A stretch of DNA of 64,000 nt from Oxalobacteraceae bacterium OTU3CAMAD1 (GCA_024123915.1 CP099650.1:6510001-6574000); one strand, 5' to 3'. Counted from the first letter of the stretch, positions 12,055-21,594 are shown. Notes: a model not told the origin generated them from the letters alone. Translations and numbers: made by a program.

Positions 12055-12166
12055 CTGGGTCCTTGGATGGATTCTAGTGCCGAGGTGGCCGGCCGCCTAT
12101 CAAAAGGACCGGCCGGCGCAGGATCGGGCAACAAAAGCGGCGGAACGAGCTATGTGGGCCGGCGCA

Positions 12167-13366
12167 TCAGGCGGTCCCGCGTGGTTTGAGCCGGCCGCCG
12201 CCGCCAACGACGATCGAAGAAATCCCGAGCATGAGCGCGCCGCCGATCAAGGTGGCCGTGATCGACAGGTGGTCCAGCAGCACGCCGCCAAGCGCGGCGC
12301 CGAGCATGATGGCCAGCTGGATCGCCGCCACCAGCAGGCCGCCTCCGCTCTCCGGCTCGTCGGCGATGCCTTTGCTCAGCCAGGTCGACCACGCCACCGG
12401 AATCGCCGCGTTCAGCGCGCCCCAGGCGACCAGCGCGAGCGCCACCGCCCAGAACACATGGCCGACGGCCAGCAACGCCAGGGTGACGGCGCCCAGCGCC
12501 AGCGGCAGCCAGCGCAACAAGCCATACAGATGGCTGCCCAGCATGACCGTCGCGGCGTAGGTGCCGAGAAAACCGGCCGCGCCCAGCCCCAGCAACAGCA
12601 TCGACAGCTGCGGCACCGTCACCCCGGTGTAGGTCTCCAGGAAAGGCCGCAGGTAGGTGAACGTGGCGAACGCCCCGGCGAACGACAGCATCACCCCGGC
12701 CATGCCGAACGCCACATTCGGGCGCTTCAGCAACCCGAGTACGTTGCCGACCGGATTGGCCGCCTGCGGCGGCATGGACGGCAAGCTGATCCACTGCCAC
12801 ACCAGGTTGGCGACGACGAACGGCGCCAACGCCCAGAACGTACCGCGCCAGCCGATGATGGCGCCGAAGTAGCTGCCGATGGGCGCGGCGAACGCCGCCG
12901 CGACGGCATTACCCGTGTACATCAAGCCGAGTGCCTTGGGAATTGACTCGGCTGGAACCAGACGCATCACCGTGGCCGTGGCCAGGGCCCAGAATCCGCC
13001 CACGGTGATGCCCAGCAGGGAGCGCGCCACCATCAGCACGGCGAAATTGGGCGCGCAGGCGATCAGCACCAGCGACGCGAGCATCACGCCGGTCAACGCC
13101 ATGAGCACGTGGCGGCGGTCGAAGTGGCTGGCGACGGCCGGAATCAGCAGGCTGGTCACCACCGCGAACAGGCCCGAGATGGAGATCGCCTGCCCGGCCA
13201 TGCCCTGCGTGGCGCCCAGGTCGCTGGCGATGGGCGTCAGCAGGCTGACGGGCATGAACTCGGATGCGATCAGCAGCGCCACGCACATGGCCATCGCGCC
13301 GACCGCGCTCCAGGCGGGTTGGCCGGTGAAAGACTGCTTGGGCAGGGAGTTGCTGGCGATATCCAT
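12167..13366 (-). CDS. MFS transporter, drug/sugar efflux type (DHA1)
   Basis: A 399-residue major facilitator with about 12 hydrophobic segments. The motif between helices 2 and 3 reads SHFDRRHVL, a variant of the GxxxDRxGRR signature, and TM5 carries a proline/glycine-rich stretch (NAVAAAFAAPIGS). It resembles AraJ/YdhP-type exporters for arabinose analogues, drugs or metabolites. The start at 13366 (MDIASNSLPK) is favoured over an in-frame codon 60 bases upstream because the upstream residues are not hydrophobic or conserved-looking; the ribosome site is weak either way. It is divergent from the LysR gene at 13530, its likely regulator. Confidence 0.9.
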   Translation of the reverse strand: MDIASNSLPKQSFTGQPAWSAVGAMAMCVALLIASEFMPVSLLTPIASDLGATQGMAGQAISISGLFAVVTSLLIPAVASHFDRRHVLMALTGVMLASLVLIACAPNFAVLMVARSLLGITVGGFWALATATVMRLVPAESIPKALGLMYTGNAVAAAFAAPIGSYFGAIIGWRGTFWALAPFVVANLVWQWISLPSMPPQAANPVGNVLGLLKRPNVAFGMAGVMLSFAGAFATFTYLRPFLETYTGVTVPQLSMLLLGLGAAGFLGTYAATVMLGSHLYGLLRWLPLALGAVTLALLAVGHVFWAVALALVAWGALNAAIPVAWSTWLSKGIADEPESGGGLLVAAIQLAIMLGAALGGVLLDHLSITATLIGGALMLGISSIVVGGGGRLKPRGTA

Positions 13367-13529
13367 AGTTCTTGTCTTTCGAATCCAATCGGGCATGGTA
13401 GCGGCATTGACGGGCCCGCACGCCATGCGGATTTGCTAGGGTTTATGCAGGAAAATCATCAATCGCAGCCATCCGGGCGGCGCGGTCCAACTGCTAGAAT
13501 GCAAGATCACTCCACCCGGAAGCGACCCC

Positions 13530-14423
13530 ATGGCCCGCGAAAACATCAACGACATTCTTGTGTTCCTCGAGGTGGCGCGCGAGCGCAGTTTCACGCGAGC
13601 GGCCGCCAAACTGGGCATGTCGCAGTCGGGGCTGAGCCATATCGTGCGCGGGCTGGAAGCGCGCATGGGCGTGCAACTTCTGGCGCGCACCACCCGCAGC
13701 GTCGCCCCGACCGAGGCCGGCGAGCGGCTGATGGAGACCGTGGCGCCGCGCTTCGCCGAGATCGAGGCGGAGATCGCCGCCATCAGCGACCTTGGCGGCA
13801 GCCCGGCGGGCTTGATCCGCATTACCGCCATCGATCACATCATCGACAGCGTGCTGTGGCCGCGCGTGGCCCACCTGCTGCCGCAATACCCCGACCTGCG
13901 CATCGAGATCAACTCCGACTACCGGATGCACGACATCGTGGCCGAGCGCTTCGACATCGGCGTGCGCTGGGGCGACCAGGTCGAGCAGGACATGATCGCC
14001 GTGCGCCTGACGGCCGACGCGCCGATGGCGATCGTGGGATCGCCGGACTACTTCAAGCGGCGCGCCATACCGACCTCCCCCCAGGAGCTGTTGCAGCACA
14101 ACTGCATCACCTTGCGCCTGTCATCCAACGGCGGCGTGTACGCGTGGGAGCTGTGCGACGGCGACCGGCCCATCGAAGTGAAGGTCAGCGGCCAGGCCAC
14201 CTTCAACAGCGTGTATCAAATGCTGAACGCGGCGGTGAGCGGTGTCGGCTTGGCGTTTGTGACGGCGGAATTCGCCGAACCATACGTTCGGGACGGGCGG
14301 CTGGTCAGCGTGATGAAGGAGTGGTGCCGCCCGTTCCCGGGTTTGCACGCCTACTATCTGTCGAGGCGCCATCCATCGCGCGCCTTCACCTTGGTCATCG
14401 ACGCGCTGCGCTACCAAGGTTAA
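13530..14423 (+). CDS. LysR family transcriptional regulator
   Basis: A 297-residue LysR regulator with the N-terminal helix-turn-helix (FTRAAAKLGMSQSGLSHIVRGLE and LLARTTRSVAPTEAGERLM) and the effector domain typical of the CrgA/YhjC-like group. It is divergent from the MFS transporter (12167-13366) across 163 bases. This pairing is very common for exporters of this type and suggests direct control. Downstream lies a REP-like pair and then the convergent alpha/beta hydrolase gene. Confidence 0.93.
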   Translation: MARENINDILVFLEVARERSFTRAAAKLGMSQSGLSHIVRGLEARMGVQLLARTTRSVAPTEAGERLMETVAPRFAEIEAEIAAISDLGGSPAGLIRITAIDHIIDSVLWPRVAHLLPQYPDLRIEINSDYRMHDIVAERFDIGVRWGDQVEQDMIAVRLTADAPMAIVGSPDYFKRRAIPTSPQELLQHNCITLRLSSNGGVYAWELCDGDRPIEVKVSGQATFNSVYQMLNAAVSGVGLAFVTAEFAEPYVRDGRLVSVMKEWCRPFPGLHAYYLSRRHPSRAFTLVIDALRYQG

Positions 14424-14440
14424 GTGAGCGACGGATCACG

Positions 14441-14574
14441 CATTGGCGGATTACGCTGCGCTAATCCGCCCTACGTGGATCCTCCTCTATTCAGCTACCA
14501 AGGATCAGCCACGGAGACACGTAGGGCGGATTAGGCGGAACGCCGTAATCGGCCATGTTCGCGCCGTCGGCGGC
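14441..14574. repeat. REP-like inverted pair, copy 2 (units facing outward)
   Basis: One minus-oriented unit (14441-14476, class B loop) comes first. After 42 unrelated bases a plus-oriented unit follows (14519 to about 14556, class A loop GGCGGAACGCCG) with its GCCGTCGGCGGC tail. Order and orientation are reversed relative to copies 1, 3 and 4, but again one unit of each loop class is present. It lies between convergent genes and ends four bases from the hydrolase stop codon. Confidence 0.88.
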
Positions 14575-14577
14575 GCC

Positions 14578-15693
14578 CTATCTCAAATGCAGCGTGAAGA
14601 AGTTGCTCAGCTTATTAAAAGGAATCAGCTTGGTGCGGTCGTACAGATCCACGTGTCCCGCCCCCGGAATCATGACAATCTCCTTAGGCTCGGCCGCCAG
14701 CTTGTACGCCTCCTCGCTGAACTCACGCGAATGCGCCTGGTCGCCGGTGATGAACAACATCGGACGCGGCGAGATCGTCTCGATGTCGTTAAACGGATAG
14801 AAGTTCATGAACTTGACGTTGCTGCTCAACGTCGGATGCGTCGTCAACAGCGGCGACGAACCTTTAGGCGTAAACTCGCCACGCTTGGTGCGATAGAAGT
14901 CATAGAACTCGCGCTGGATCGGATGCGTATCGCTGTTGAGCACATGGGTGGTGCCGCCGGTGTAGCGCATCTCGCCGCCCTTGAATTCCACATAGCGCTG
15001 TTGCGCCGCCTCGGCGATGATCTGCTTCCTTTGCTCGACGCTCTGCGCGTGCCGCAGGCCGTTGCGGTTGACCGCGCCCATGTCATACATGCTGACGGTG
15101 GCAATCGCTTTCATGCGCGGATCGATCTTGGCCGCGCTGATGACGAAACTGCCGCTGCCGCACACACCCAGCACGCCGATCCGGTTGCTGTCGATGAACG
15201 GCTGCGTGCCGAGGAAATCGACGGCGGCGCTGAACGCCTCCGCGTACATCTCCGGCGACACCATGTTGCGCGGTTTGCCTTCGCTGTCGCCCCAGAAAGG
15301 TAAATCGACCGACAGCGTCACGAAGCCCAGCTCCGCCATCTTGGTCGCATACAGATTCGCGCTTTGCTCCTTGACCGCGCCCATGGGATGGCCAACGATA
15401 ATGGCCGCGCTTTTGGCGTTGCGATGCAGGGTGCGCGGGATGAACAGATTGCCGCCGACCTTCATCTGATACTGGTCCCTGAAGGAGACCTTCTGCACGG
15501 TCACCTTGTCGCTGGTGTAGAAGTTATCGGCGCCGTTGGACATGTCCTGCGCCAGCGCCGCGCCGCCGATCACCGACGTCATCGCCAGCGCGGCCGCGCC
15601 GGCGCCGGTCAGCTTCACCATGTTGCGGCGGCTCAGATCGAGGCCTTCGTTTTCTTCGGTGCCGTGGTCGGTCGGGATGTCGATATCGTTCAT
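14578..15693 (-). CDS. Tat-exported alpha/beta hydrolase (dienelactone-hydrolase/YcjY-like)
   Basis: A 371-residue hydrolase. A twin-arginine-like signal follows a 24-residue acidic leader (LSRRNMVKLTGAG, then a hydrophobic run ending GGAALAQ), so periplasmic location is likely. The fold is alpha/beta hydrolase: oxyanion region VGHPMGAVKEQ, nucleophile elbow IGVLGVCGSG and a late GHVDLYD with the histidine. By alignment of the strand with the usual elbow the nucleophile would be cysteine, as in dienelactone hydrolases, rather than serine. The ATG at 15693 has AGGAG at good spacing; an upstream in-frame start does not. The substrate is unknown. Confidence 0.87.
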   Translation of the reverse strand: MNDIDIPTDHGTEENEGLDLSRRNMVKLTGAGAAALAMTSVIGGAALAQDMSNGADNFYTSDKVTVQKVSFRDQYQMKVGGNLFIPRTLHRNAKSAAIIVGHPMGAVKEQSANLYATKMAELGFVTLSVDLPFWGDSEGKPRNMVSPEMYAEAFSAAVDFLGTQPFIDSNRIGVLGVCGSGSFVISAAKIDPRMKAIATVSMYDMGAVNRNGLRHAQSVEQRKQIIAEAAQQRYVEFKGGEMRYTGGTTHVLNSDTHPIQREFYDFYRTKRGEFTPKGSSPLLTTHPTLSSNVKFMNFYPFNDIETISPRPMLFITGDQAHSREFSEEAYKLAAEPKEIVMIPGAGHVDLYDRTKLIPFNKLSNFFTLHLR

Positions 15694-15840
15694 GCCGTGC
15701 TCCTGTTTGAGTAATCGTCGATGAGATGACTTTAGTCTCAACCAGGGCCGGGATATAGACCGCGAACCCGAATGCCTTTATGCATGGCGCGCATGAATCG
15801 AGCGGAGGCTAATCCAGCGGCAGGTTCGCTTTCAAGTAAA

Positions 15841-16941
15841 TCACTTCCCGGTCGCGAACAAATTCTTGTACGCCGAGGGTTGCGAACGCCAGTACTGTTT
15901 GGGCGCTTTGACCTGCGCGCCCAACGTGGCGGCGGCGTGCCATGGCCAGCGCGGGTCGTACAGGATGCCGCGCGCCAGCGCCACCAGGTCGGCGCTGCCG
16001 TCGCGGATCGCCGTCTCGGCCTGTTCCGGCGTGGTGATCATGCCAACGCCGATGACCGGCACCTCGACCTGGCGCTTGATCTCCTGCGCGAACGGCAACT
16101 GGTAGCCCGGCCCCACGTCGATCTTCTGCAGCGCCGACAAGCCGCCGCTCGACACGTGCACATAGGCGCTGCCGCGCGCGGCGAGCGCTTTGGAGAACGC
16201 AACGCTTTGCGCCAGGTCCCAGCCGCCTTCGACCCAGTCGGTGGCGGAGATGCGCACGCCGACCGGTTTATCCGCCGGGAAGGCGGCGCGCACGGCGTCG
16301 AACACCTCCAGCGGGAAGCGCATGCGGTTCTCCAGCGAGCCGCCGTATTGGTCGGTGCGCTGGTTGGACAGCGGGGACAGGAACTGGTGCAGCAGATAGC
16401 CGTGCGCGGCGTGCACCTCGACCATGTCCAGCCCCAGCCGGGCGGCGCGGCGCGCGGTCTGCGCGAACGCTTCGCGCACGCGCGCCAGGCCGGCGTCGTC
16501 CAGCGCCACGGGCGGGCGGTCCATGTCCGCATACGGCACTGCGGACGGCGCCTCGGTGGTCCAGCCGCCCGCGTCCGCCGCCAGTTGCCCGCCGCCGTCC
16601 CATGGCGCGGCGCAGGAAGCCTTTCGTCCCGCGTGGCCCAACTGGATGCCGACCGGCATGTCCGAATGCTTGCGGACCGCCTCGAGCACGCGGGCCAGTG
16701 CCTGCTCGTTGTCGTCGGTGTACAGGCCCAGGTCGGCGGGCGAGATGCGCGCCTCGGGCGAGACGGCGGTGGCTTCGAGAATCAGCAGACCGGCGCCGGA
16801 CAGCGCCAGATTTCCTAAATGAATCAGATGCCAGTCGGTGGCGCTGCCCTGCTCCGCCGAATACTGGCACATCGGCGCGATGACGATGCGGTTGGGCAGC
16901 TCCAGCGGCCCGATTTTAAAGGAGGAAAAGAGTTTGCTCAC
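15841..16941 (-). CDS. NADH:flavin oxidoreductase, old yellow enzyme family (YqjM-like)
   Basis: A 366-residue FMN-dependent ene-reductase that saturates activated C=C bonds, for example in alpha,beta-unsaturated carbonyls. It shows LPNRIVIAPMCQYSA (the cysteine in MCQY is a mark of the YqjM class), the flavin-site histidines in VEVHAAHGYLLHQFLSP, and the C-terminal GSADLVALARGILYDPRWPW. The start is taken as GTG at 16941 (reads SKLFSSFKIGPLELPNR as in the family) with AAGGG upstream; the frame is open for 21 further codons that do not look like the family. It fits the electrophile-detoxification theme of this region. Confidence 0.93.
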   Translation of the reverse strand: MSKLFSSFKIGPLELPNRIVIAPMCQYSAEQGSATDWHLIHLGNLALSGAGLLILEATAVSPEARISPADLGLYTDDNEQALARVLEAVRKHSDMPVGIQLGHAGRKASCAAPWDGGGQLAADAGGWTTEAPSAVPYADMDRPPVALDDAGLARVREAFAQTARRAARLGLDMVEVHAAHGYLLHQFLSPLSNQRTDQYGGSLENRMRFPLEVFDAVRAAFPADKPVGVRISATDWVEGGWDLAQSVAFSKALAARGSAYVHVSSGGLSALQKIDVGPGYQLPFAQEIKRQVEVPVIGVGMITTPEQAETAIRDGSADLVALARGILYDPRWPWHAAATLGAQVKAPKQYWRSQPSAYKNLFATGK

Positions 16942-17053
16942 GCCGTGCCCTTCGGTAGTGGAGAATCCAGCGATTATGTCATGGCTGAAAATTTCATCTC
17001 TCACGTTTCATCTCTTACTAAAGACCAGGGCGTGAGCGTTCACACGGAACGCA

Positions 17054-19291
17054 TTAGAAACGATACCTCGCCGTTACGTTGTAGCTCAGCGGATCGCCAA
17101 AAGCGTTGCCGCTGTCCAAGGCGGAGATGCTTTGGTAGTAGCTGCGGTCGAACAGGTTGGTCACGCTCAAGCTCACATCGAGCTGTTTGGTGGCCTGCCA
17201 GCCGGCGTTCAGATCGACGATCGCGTAGCCGCTTTGCCGGATCGGCACATTGGTCCGGAAAATCCGGTTCTGCGCGCGCACGGCGGCGCCCACGCGCCAG
17301 GCGTTCAGATTGCCCGGCAGGCGGTAGCTGGTCGCTAAACGCAGCAACCTCGTCGGGCGCTCGGCGGCGAAGCGCGCGCCGACCTTGTTGCTGCCCTGGG
17401 CCTTGGAGTACCTGGCCGAGTTGAGGGTAACGCCGGCGCTGGCTTGCCAGTCCGGCGCCAGCTCGCCGGCCAGGGTCAACTCGACGCCCTCGCTTTGCAC
17501 TTCCCCCGTCGATTCCGAGCAGGACAGCACGCCCGGCGAGCATTGCCCGACAGGCAAGGCGTTGGCCAGGTTCTTTTGCTTGATGCGGAACACGGCCGCC
17601 GAGGCATTGAGCGCGCCACCGAAGTATTCGCCCTTGACGCCGGCCTCCATGTTGATGCCGGTGACCGGGTCGAGCAGCACGCCGTCGCGGTCCACCGCGC
17701 TTTGTGGATTAAAGATGCTGGTCCAGCTGCCATACAGCGAATAGGTGCCGTTGACGTCGTAGACCAAGCCCACGTACGGCGTCTTTTCATTGTCGATCTT
17801 GTAGCCCGAGCGCGCGCCTGTGAAGGTGTTGTGCAAGGCGTAGTCGTACCAGTCCACGCGCGCGCCCAGCAGCAGCGACAAGGGATCGGCCAGGCTGAAG
17901 CGGGCGGTGGCGTAGACGGCCTGCTGCTTCAGCTTGACGGCCTGGCCGTAGTAGAAATCGTCCATCACGGGACGCTGCGGCGCACTGCTGTCCCAGTTGA
18001 CCGGGTCGAACACATAGTCGTACGCCGGAACCGACTGCAAACCCTTGTCGGACGTGTGGCGGTTGCGGTAGTTGGCGCCGAAGACGATTTCGTGTCGGCG
18101 GCCCAGCAAGCTGAATGGGCCGGAGGCTTGCACGTCGTAGCTGCGCTGCTCGCGGTCGTAGATGAAGTTGTCGGCGGCGATGAAGCGGAACAGCTCGGTG
18201 CCACGGACACGGCCGATGCCGACCACCTCCGAATCCATATCGTCGGTCAGCGCCTGGCCGGCTAGCCTGGCCTTCCATCCGCCGCCCAGCTTGTGCTCGA
18301 TCTCGGCGAAGACGCGGGTGTTGGTCTTGTCCCATGAGGTCCAGTCCGGCGCGTTGCTGGCCGAGCGGTCCAGCGGCAGGAAGGCGCCGGTTTGCGACGT
18401 CGGCAAGCCGTACCAGGTGGAGCCGTTGTTCTTTTCCTGGTTGTAGTGGAAACCGACGCTGAGCGTGGTGTCGCGTGACAGGTCGGCGTCGGCTGTGACG
18501 TAGGCCAGCTTGCGCTTGTGGCCGTAGTTGGAGATGAAGGTGTCGGTGTCCTGGTAGGCCAGCACGGCGCGGGCGCGCAAGGTGGCGGCGGCGTTCAGGG
18601 CGCCGCTGACGTCGGCCTCGCCGCGATAATCGTTGTAGCGGCCGACGCTGCCGGTGAGCGCGACGCGGGTGTCGGCGGTCGGACGCTTGCGCACGAAGTT
18701 GAGCGTGCCGGCCGGCGTGCCCGCGCCGATCGCCATGCCGGCCGAGCCGCGCAGCACTTCGATGCGGTCGTATATCGCCAGGGTGGCGAAGCCGAGCGTG
18801 TCGCTCTCGCTGGCCATGGTCAGGCCGTCCTCGGTGAAGTTGGAGATGGCGAAGCCGCGCGAATAAATGCTGGTGCGGTCGGTGCCGTTACGGTTGAGCG
18901 ACAGACCGGGAGTGATATTGACGATCTGCTCGACCGATTGCAGGTTCAGGTCGTCCATCTGCTGGCGCGTAACGACGCTGATCGACTGGGGCGTCTCGCG
19001 CACCGACATGTCCAGGCGGGTGGCCGTGTTCATACTGCGGGTGGTATAGGAACCGGTGCCTTCGGTGGTGTCGCCCGGCCCGGCCTGCCCCGTGATCTGC
19101 ACGGTCGGGATCGGCGCGGAATCGGCCGCGGCCGCGTCGGCGGCCTTGTCTTCCGCCAGTGCGTCATTGACGCCGAACACCGCTAGCGCCCCGGCAACCG
19201 CCATCGACATCATGCGTGGACGCCACACGGCGTCGACAGGCTGGGTCGACAGACTATCCGGAACACCAGCCTCTAACTTCTTTGATCGCAT
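17054..19291 (-). CDS. TonB-dependent siderophore receptor
   Basis: A 745-residue outer-membrane receptor. After a signal peptide with an extended N-terminus (cleavage probably after DALA) come a plug domain with the usual segments (RETPQSISVVTRQQMDD, SIYSRGFAI, VLRGSAGMAIGAGTPAG) and a beta-barrel ending in a terminal phenylalanine (VTARYRF). There is no N-terminal STN signalling domain, so it should not act in ECF sigma signalling. The class is the FhuE/FpvA-like ferric-siderophore group. The ATG at 19291 has AAGGGAG five bases upstream. A Fur box lies about 95 bases upstream, so iron repression is likely. No siderophore biosynthesis genes are in the window. Confidence 0.94.
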   Translation of the reverse strand: MRSKKLEAGVPDSLSTQPVDAVWRPRMMSMAVAGALAVFGVNDALAEDKAADAAAADSAPIPTVQITGQAGPGDTTEGTGSYTTRSMNTATRLDMSVRETPQSISVVTRQQMDDLNLQSVEQIVNITPGLSLNRNGTDRTSIYSRGFAISNFTEDGLTMASESDTLGFATLAIYDRIEVLRGSAGMAIGAGTPAGTLNFVRKRPTADTRVALTGSVGRYNDYRGEADVSGALNAAATLRARAVLAYQDTDTFISNYGHKRKLAYVTADADLSRDTTLSVGFHYNQEKNNGSTWYGLPTSQTGAFLPLDRSASNAPDWTSWDKTNTRVFAEIEHKLGGGWKARLAGQALTDDMDSEVVGIGRVRGTELFRFIAADNFIYDREQRSYDVQASGPFSLLGRRHEIVFGANYRNRHTSDKGLQSVPAYDYVFDPVNWDSSAPQRPVMDDFYYGQAVKLKQQAVYATARFSLADPLSLLLGARVDWYDYALHNTFTGARSGYKIDNEKTPYVGLVYDVNGTYSLYGSWTSIFNPQSAVDRDGVLLDPVTGINMEAGVKGEYFGGALNASAAVFRIKQKNLANALPVGQCSPGVLSCSESTGEVQSEGVELTLAGELAPDWQASAGVTLNSARYSKAQGSNKVGARFAAERPTRLLRLATSYRLPGNLNAWRVGAAVRAQNRIFRTNVPIRQSGYAIVDLNAGWQATKQLDVSLSVTNLFDRSYYQSISALDSGNAFGDPLSYNVTARYRF

Positions 19292-19385
19292 TACCACTCC
19301 CTTTGTATAACGGCGGATTGTTATCTGGCTGGGAGAGTGGTGCGCCTGGCTGATAGTTCTGATTGATATGTTTGATGCCTGCTCA

Positions 19386-19405
19386 ATAAATGAGAATCAT
19401 TCGCA
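19386..19405. promoter_or_regulatory. Fur box upstream of the TonB receptor
   Basis: The core TGAGAATCATTCGCA (19391-19405) matches the 7-1-7 Fur motif TGATAATNATTATCA at 12 of 14 defined positions. It lies in the leader of the siderophore receptor at 17054-19291, where iron-dependent repression is expected. Fur binding itself is inference. Confidence 0.7.
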
Positions 19406-19550
19406 TTTTAGTGACTGATTGTCAGTAGCGCAAGCGGGAACCGTATCGGACGCCATGGGAAGGGGCAACAGGTTTGTAGAATCGTGCAATCGGAAAGCGG
19501 GGCCCCACTCTCCGATTCAATCGACGGCTTTCAGCCGACAGCGACGACGC

Positions 19551-20318
19551 TTAGGCCGCCTTAGCCGACGAGGCCGCGCGTGACTTGCGACGCTTCATCC
19601 AGCCGACCATGCCAAGACCGCCAAGCATCATGGCGTAGGTCGATGGCTCCGGCACCGCACTGACAGAGATATTGTCGACGGCTACATCAAAGTCCGTGAA
19701 GCCGTACATATAGCCGGGCATATACGTGGTGAAGACCAGCTCATCGACGCTCGACAGCACGTCGGCGAAGCTGCGGCCTGGCGGCAAGCCGGGACCGGCG
19801 GCATCGTCGGACGAGCCGTAGCCACCCCAGCCGGTCGGCAAAGCGGTCGACGTTGTATCACCGATAGTTACAGACAGGTGTTGCCAACCCTTGGTGTAGT
19901 CGATGGTGCCCAGATCGTACCAAACGCTAGTGTACGGCATGCCCTGCGGGGTGTTGCCGTAGTCGCGCAGTTCGACAACCATGTGACGCGACACTTCCTG
20001 GCCGAAGTAACGGATCGAGTTGGCGATCACGTCGAGGCCGATGGTGACGCTACCAAGTTTGCCGTAGTCGCCCAGGTAGGATTGGTTGGTGTTGTTGCTG
20101 AAGCCGATACCGAAGTTTTCCATCACGGTATGCAAAGCCGGCGCCCCGTTGCCCAGGTTGGGGTTGATGCCGGAACCGCCCGCGCCATTCAGCGGCTGCA
20201 TGCCTTCCCACCCTTGCGCACCGTTGGAAAAATCGACGAACGAGGAGCTTGGCGCGGCCATCGCCAAGCCACCGGCCAGCGATAACGTCAATGCCATCAT
20301 TGCTTTATTCAAAGTCAT
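19551..20318 (-). CDS. PEP-CTERM sorting domain-containing protein
   Basis: A 255-residue exported protein. It has a signal peptide (ending LAMAAPS), a beta-rich middle resembling concanavalin-like sheets (residues 25-215; several Trp/Tyr/Gly-rich strands), and a C-terminal PEP-CTERM tail: VPEPSTYAMMLGGLGMVGW followed by basic residues KRRKSR. This tail is recognised and cleaved by an exosortase/EpsH-type enzyme, usually in exopolysaccharide-producing bacteria. The gene stands alone, preceded by a long AT-rich region. Function of the mature protein is unknown. Confidence 0.92.
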   Translation of the reverse strand: MTLNKAMMALTLSLAGGLAMAAPSSSFVDFSNGAQGWEGMQPLNGAGGSGINPNLGNGAPALHTVMENFGIGFSNNTNQSYLGDYGKLGSVTIGLDVIANSIRYFGQEVSRHMVVELRDYGNTPQGMPYTSVWYDLGTIDYTKGWQHLSVTIGDTTSTALPTGWGGYGSSDDAAGPGLPPGRSFADVLSSVDELVFTTYMPGYMYGFTDFDVAVDNISVSAVPEPSTYAMMLGGLGMVGWMKRRKSRAASSAKAA

Positions 20319-20835
20319 GAGTCTTCCTTTTATCAGACAGTTAGAGAGATAGCGCTAACACCACACCCGCTTTTCCGGCGGCTGGCGGTTGGCCGGACGC
20401 CGGGTTCGGAACACATCAGAATTAATGTTTTCTTAAGTGGGTGTGAGACCGATTCTGTGTTTGGCGACCTCCACTGTCAAAGCTTGCATGAAACTATTTT
20501 GTAAGGGAAATGTAACCAAGTTTCTGTGGAAATATGTGACATTCCGACAAGAAACTGTAACAAAAAGTTTCAGAAGACGATTAAAAGTAGCCAATTCCCT
20601 ATGAGGAAGTATTTGCCGTGAAGGGCAAATTTGTCCGTTTGGAAAAACTAAAACCCGCGCGTTTAGTCGCCGCAAGTATGTCGTTGGAATGTTTCTATTT
20701 CGCTACAAACTGGTACGAGGCCACCGCTCAGCTGTTTTGGAGGATCAGGCAAGGGAGATGGACGATCCGATATTTTCGCGGCACGTCTATTTCCGCATAC
20801 TGGCTCCATCGCACTTCAACCACAAGGAGCTCAAA
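20319..20835. other. 517-base intergenic region, AT-rich, with GAAACT/AGTTTC dyads
   Basis: No convincing gene here. The stretch is clearly lower in GC than its surroundings. It holds two inverted pairs of the same hexamer: GAAACT at 20490 with AGTTTC at 20519, and GAAACT at 20551 with AGTTTC at 20566. TGTAAC occurs beside both pairs (20511 and 20556). It must contain the promoter of the PEP-CTERM gene to its left and of the SDR gene to its right. The hexamer dyads could be regulator sites; no known consensus was matched. Frames running through it to join the SDR gene lack a ribosome site and family-like residues. Confidence 0.6.
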
Positions 20836-21585
20836 ATGAACAACGCAATCCACAACGCATCGAAAAAAGTCGTCCTCATCACCGGCGCCAGCAGCGGCAT
20901 CGGCGAAGCCACCGCCAAGCATCTGGCGGCCCAGGGCATGCACGTGGTGCTGGGCGCGCGCCGCACCGAACGGCTGGAGGCGCTGGCCGTCGAGATCGCC
21001 GCGGCGGGCGGCTCGGCCAGCGTCTACACGCTCGATGTGACCAGCCAGGAAAGCATGCAGCGCTTCGTCGACGCCGCCGTCGACCGTCACGGCCGTGTCG
21101 ATGTGATCATCAACAACGCGGGCGTGATGCCGCTGTCGAAACTGGAGGCGCTCAAGGTCGACGAGTGGAACCGGATGATCGACGTGAATATTCGCGGCGT
21201 GTTGCACGGCATCGCGGCAACCTTGCCGCTGATGCAGAAACAGCGCAGCGGCCAGATCATCAACCTGGCGTCGATCGGCGCCTACACGGTGAGCCCGACT
21301 GCGGCCGTGTACTGCGCCACCAAGTTCGCGGTGGCGGCGATTTCCGAGGGATTGCGGCAGGAGGTGGGCGGCGACATTCGCGTGACGGTGGTGTCGCCGG
21401 GCGTAGTGGAGTCCGAACTGGCCGATTCGATTTCCGACGCCGGCGGCCGCGAGGAAATGCGCGCCTTCCGCCAGATCTCGATCAAGCCGGAGGCGATCGC
21501 CCGCGCGATCCAGTTCGCCATCGACCAGCCGGCCGACGTCGACGTGAGCGAGATCATCGTCCGGCCTACGGCTAGCATGTTCTAA
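20836..21585 (+). CDS. SDR family oxidoreductase
   Basis: A 249-residue classical short-chain dehydrogenase: cofactor motif TGASSGIGEAT, NNAG at about residue 90, catalytic serine in NLASIGAYT and YCATKFAV. An arginine pair after the second strand (GARRTERL) favours NADP(H). The ATG at 20836 has AAGGAG at seven bases; the frame extends upstream but those codons lie in the AT-rich intergenic region. It converges on a LysR gene with nine bases between stops. The closest known style is the YdfG/serine-dehydrogenase-like group, but the substrate is undetermined. Confidence 0.92.
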   Translation: MNNAIHNASKKVVLITGASSGIGEATAKHLAAQGMHVVLGARRTERLEALAVEIAAAGGSASVYTLDVTSQESMQRFVDAAVDRHGRVDVIINNAGVMPLSKLEALKVDEWNRMIDVNIRGVLHGIAATLPLMQKQRSGQIINLASIGAYTVSPTAAVYCATKFAVAAISEGLRQEVGGDIRVTVVSPGVVESELADSISDAGGREEMRAFRQISIKPEAIARAIQFAIDQPADVDVSEIIVRPTASMF

Positions 21586-21594
21586 AGGCGGCTG

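Noticed and set aside
19488..19517. Rho-independent terminator behind the PEP-CTERM gene at 19551
   Set aside because: AATCGGA/TCCGATT form a stem with imperfect inner pairing, but no T-run exists on the transcribed side. It may still be a hairpin, but I did not list it as a terminator.
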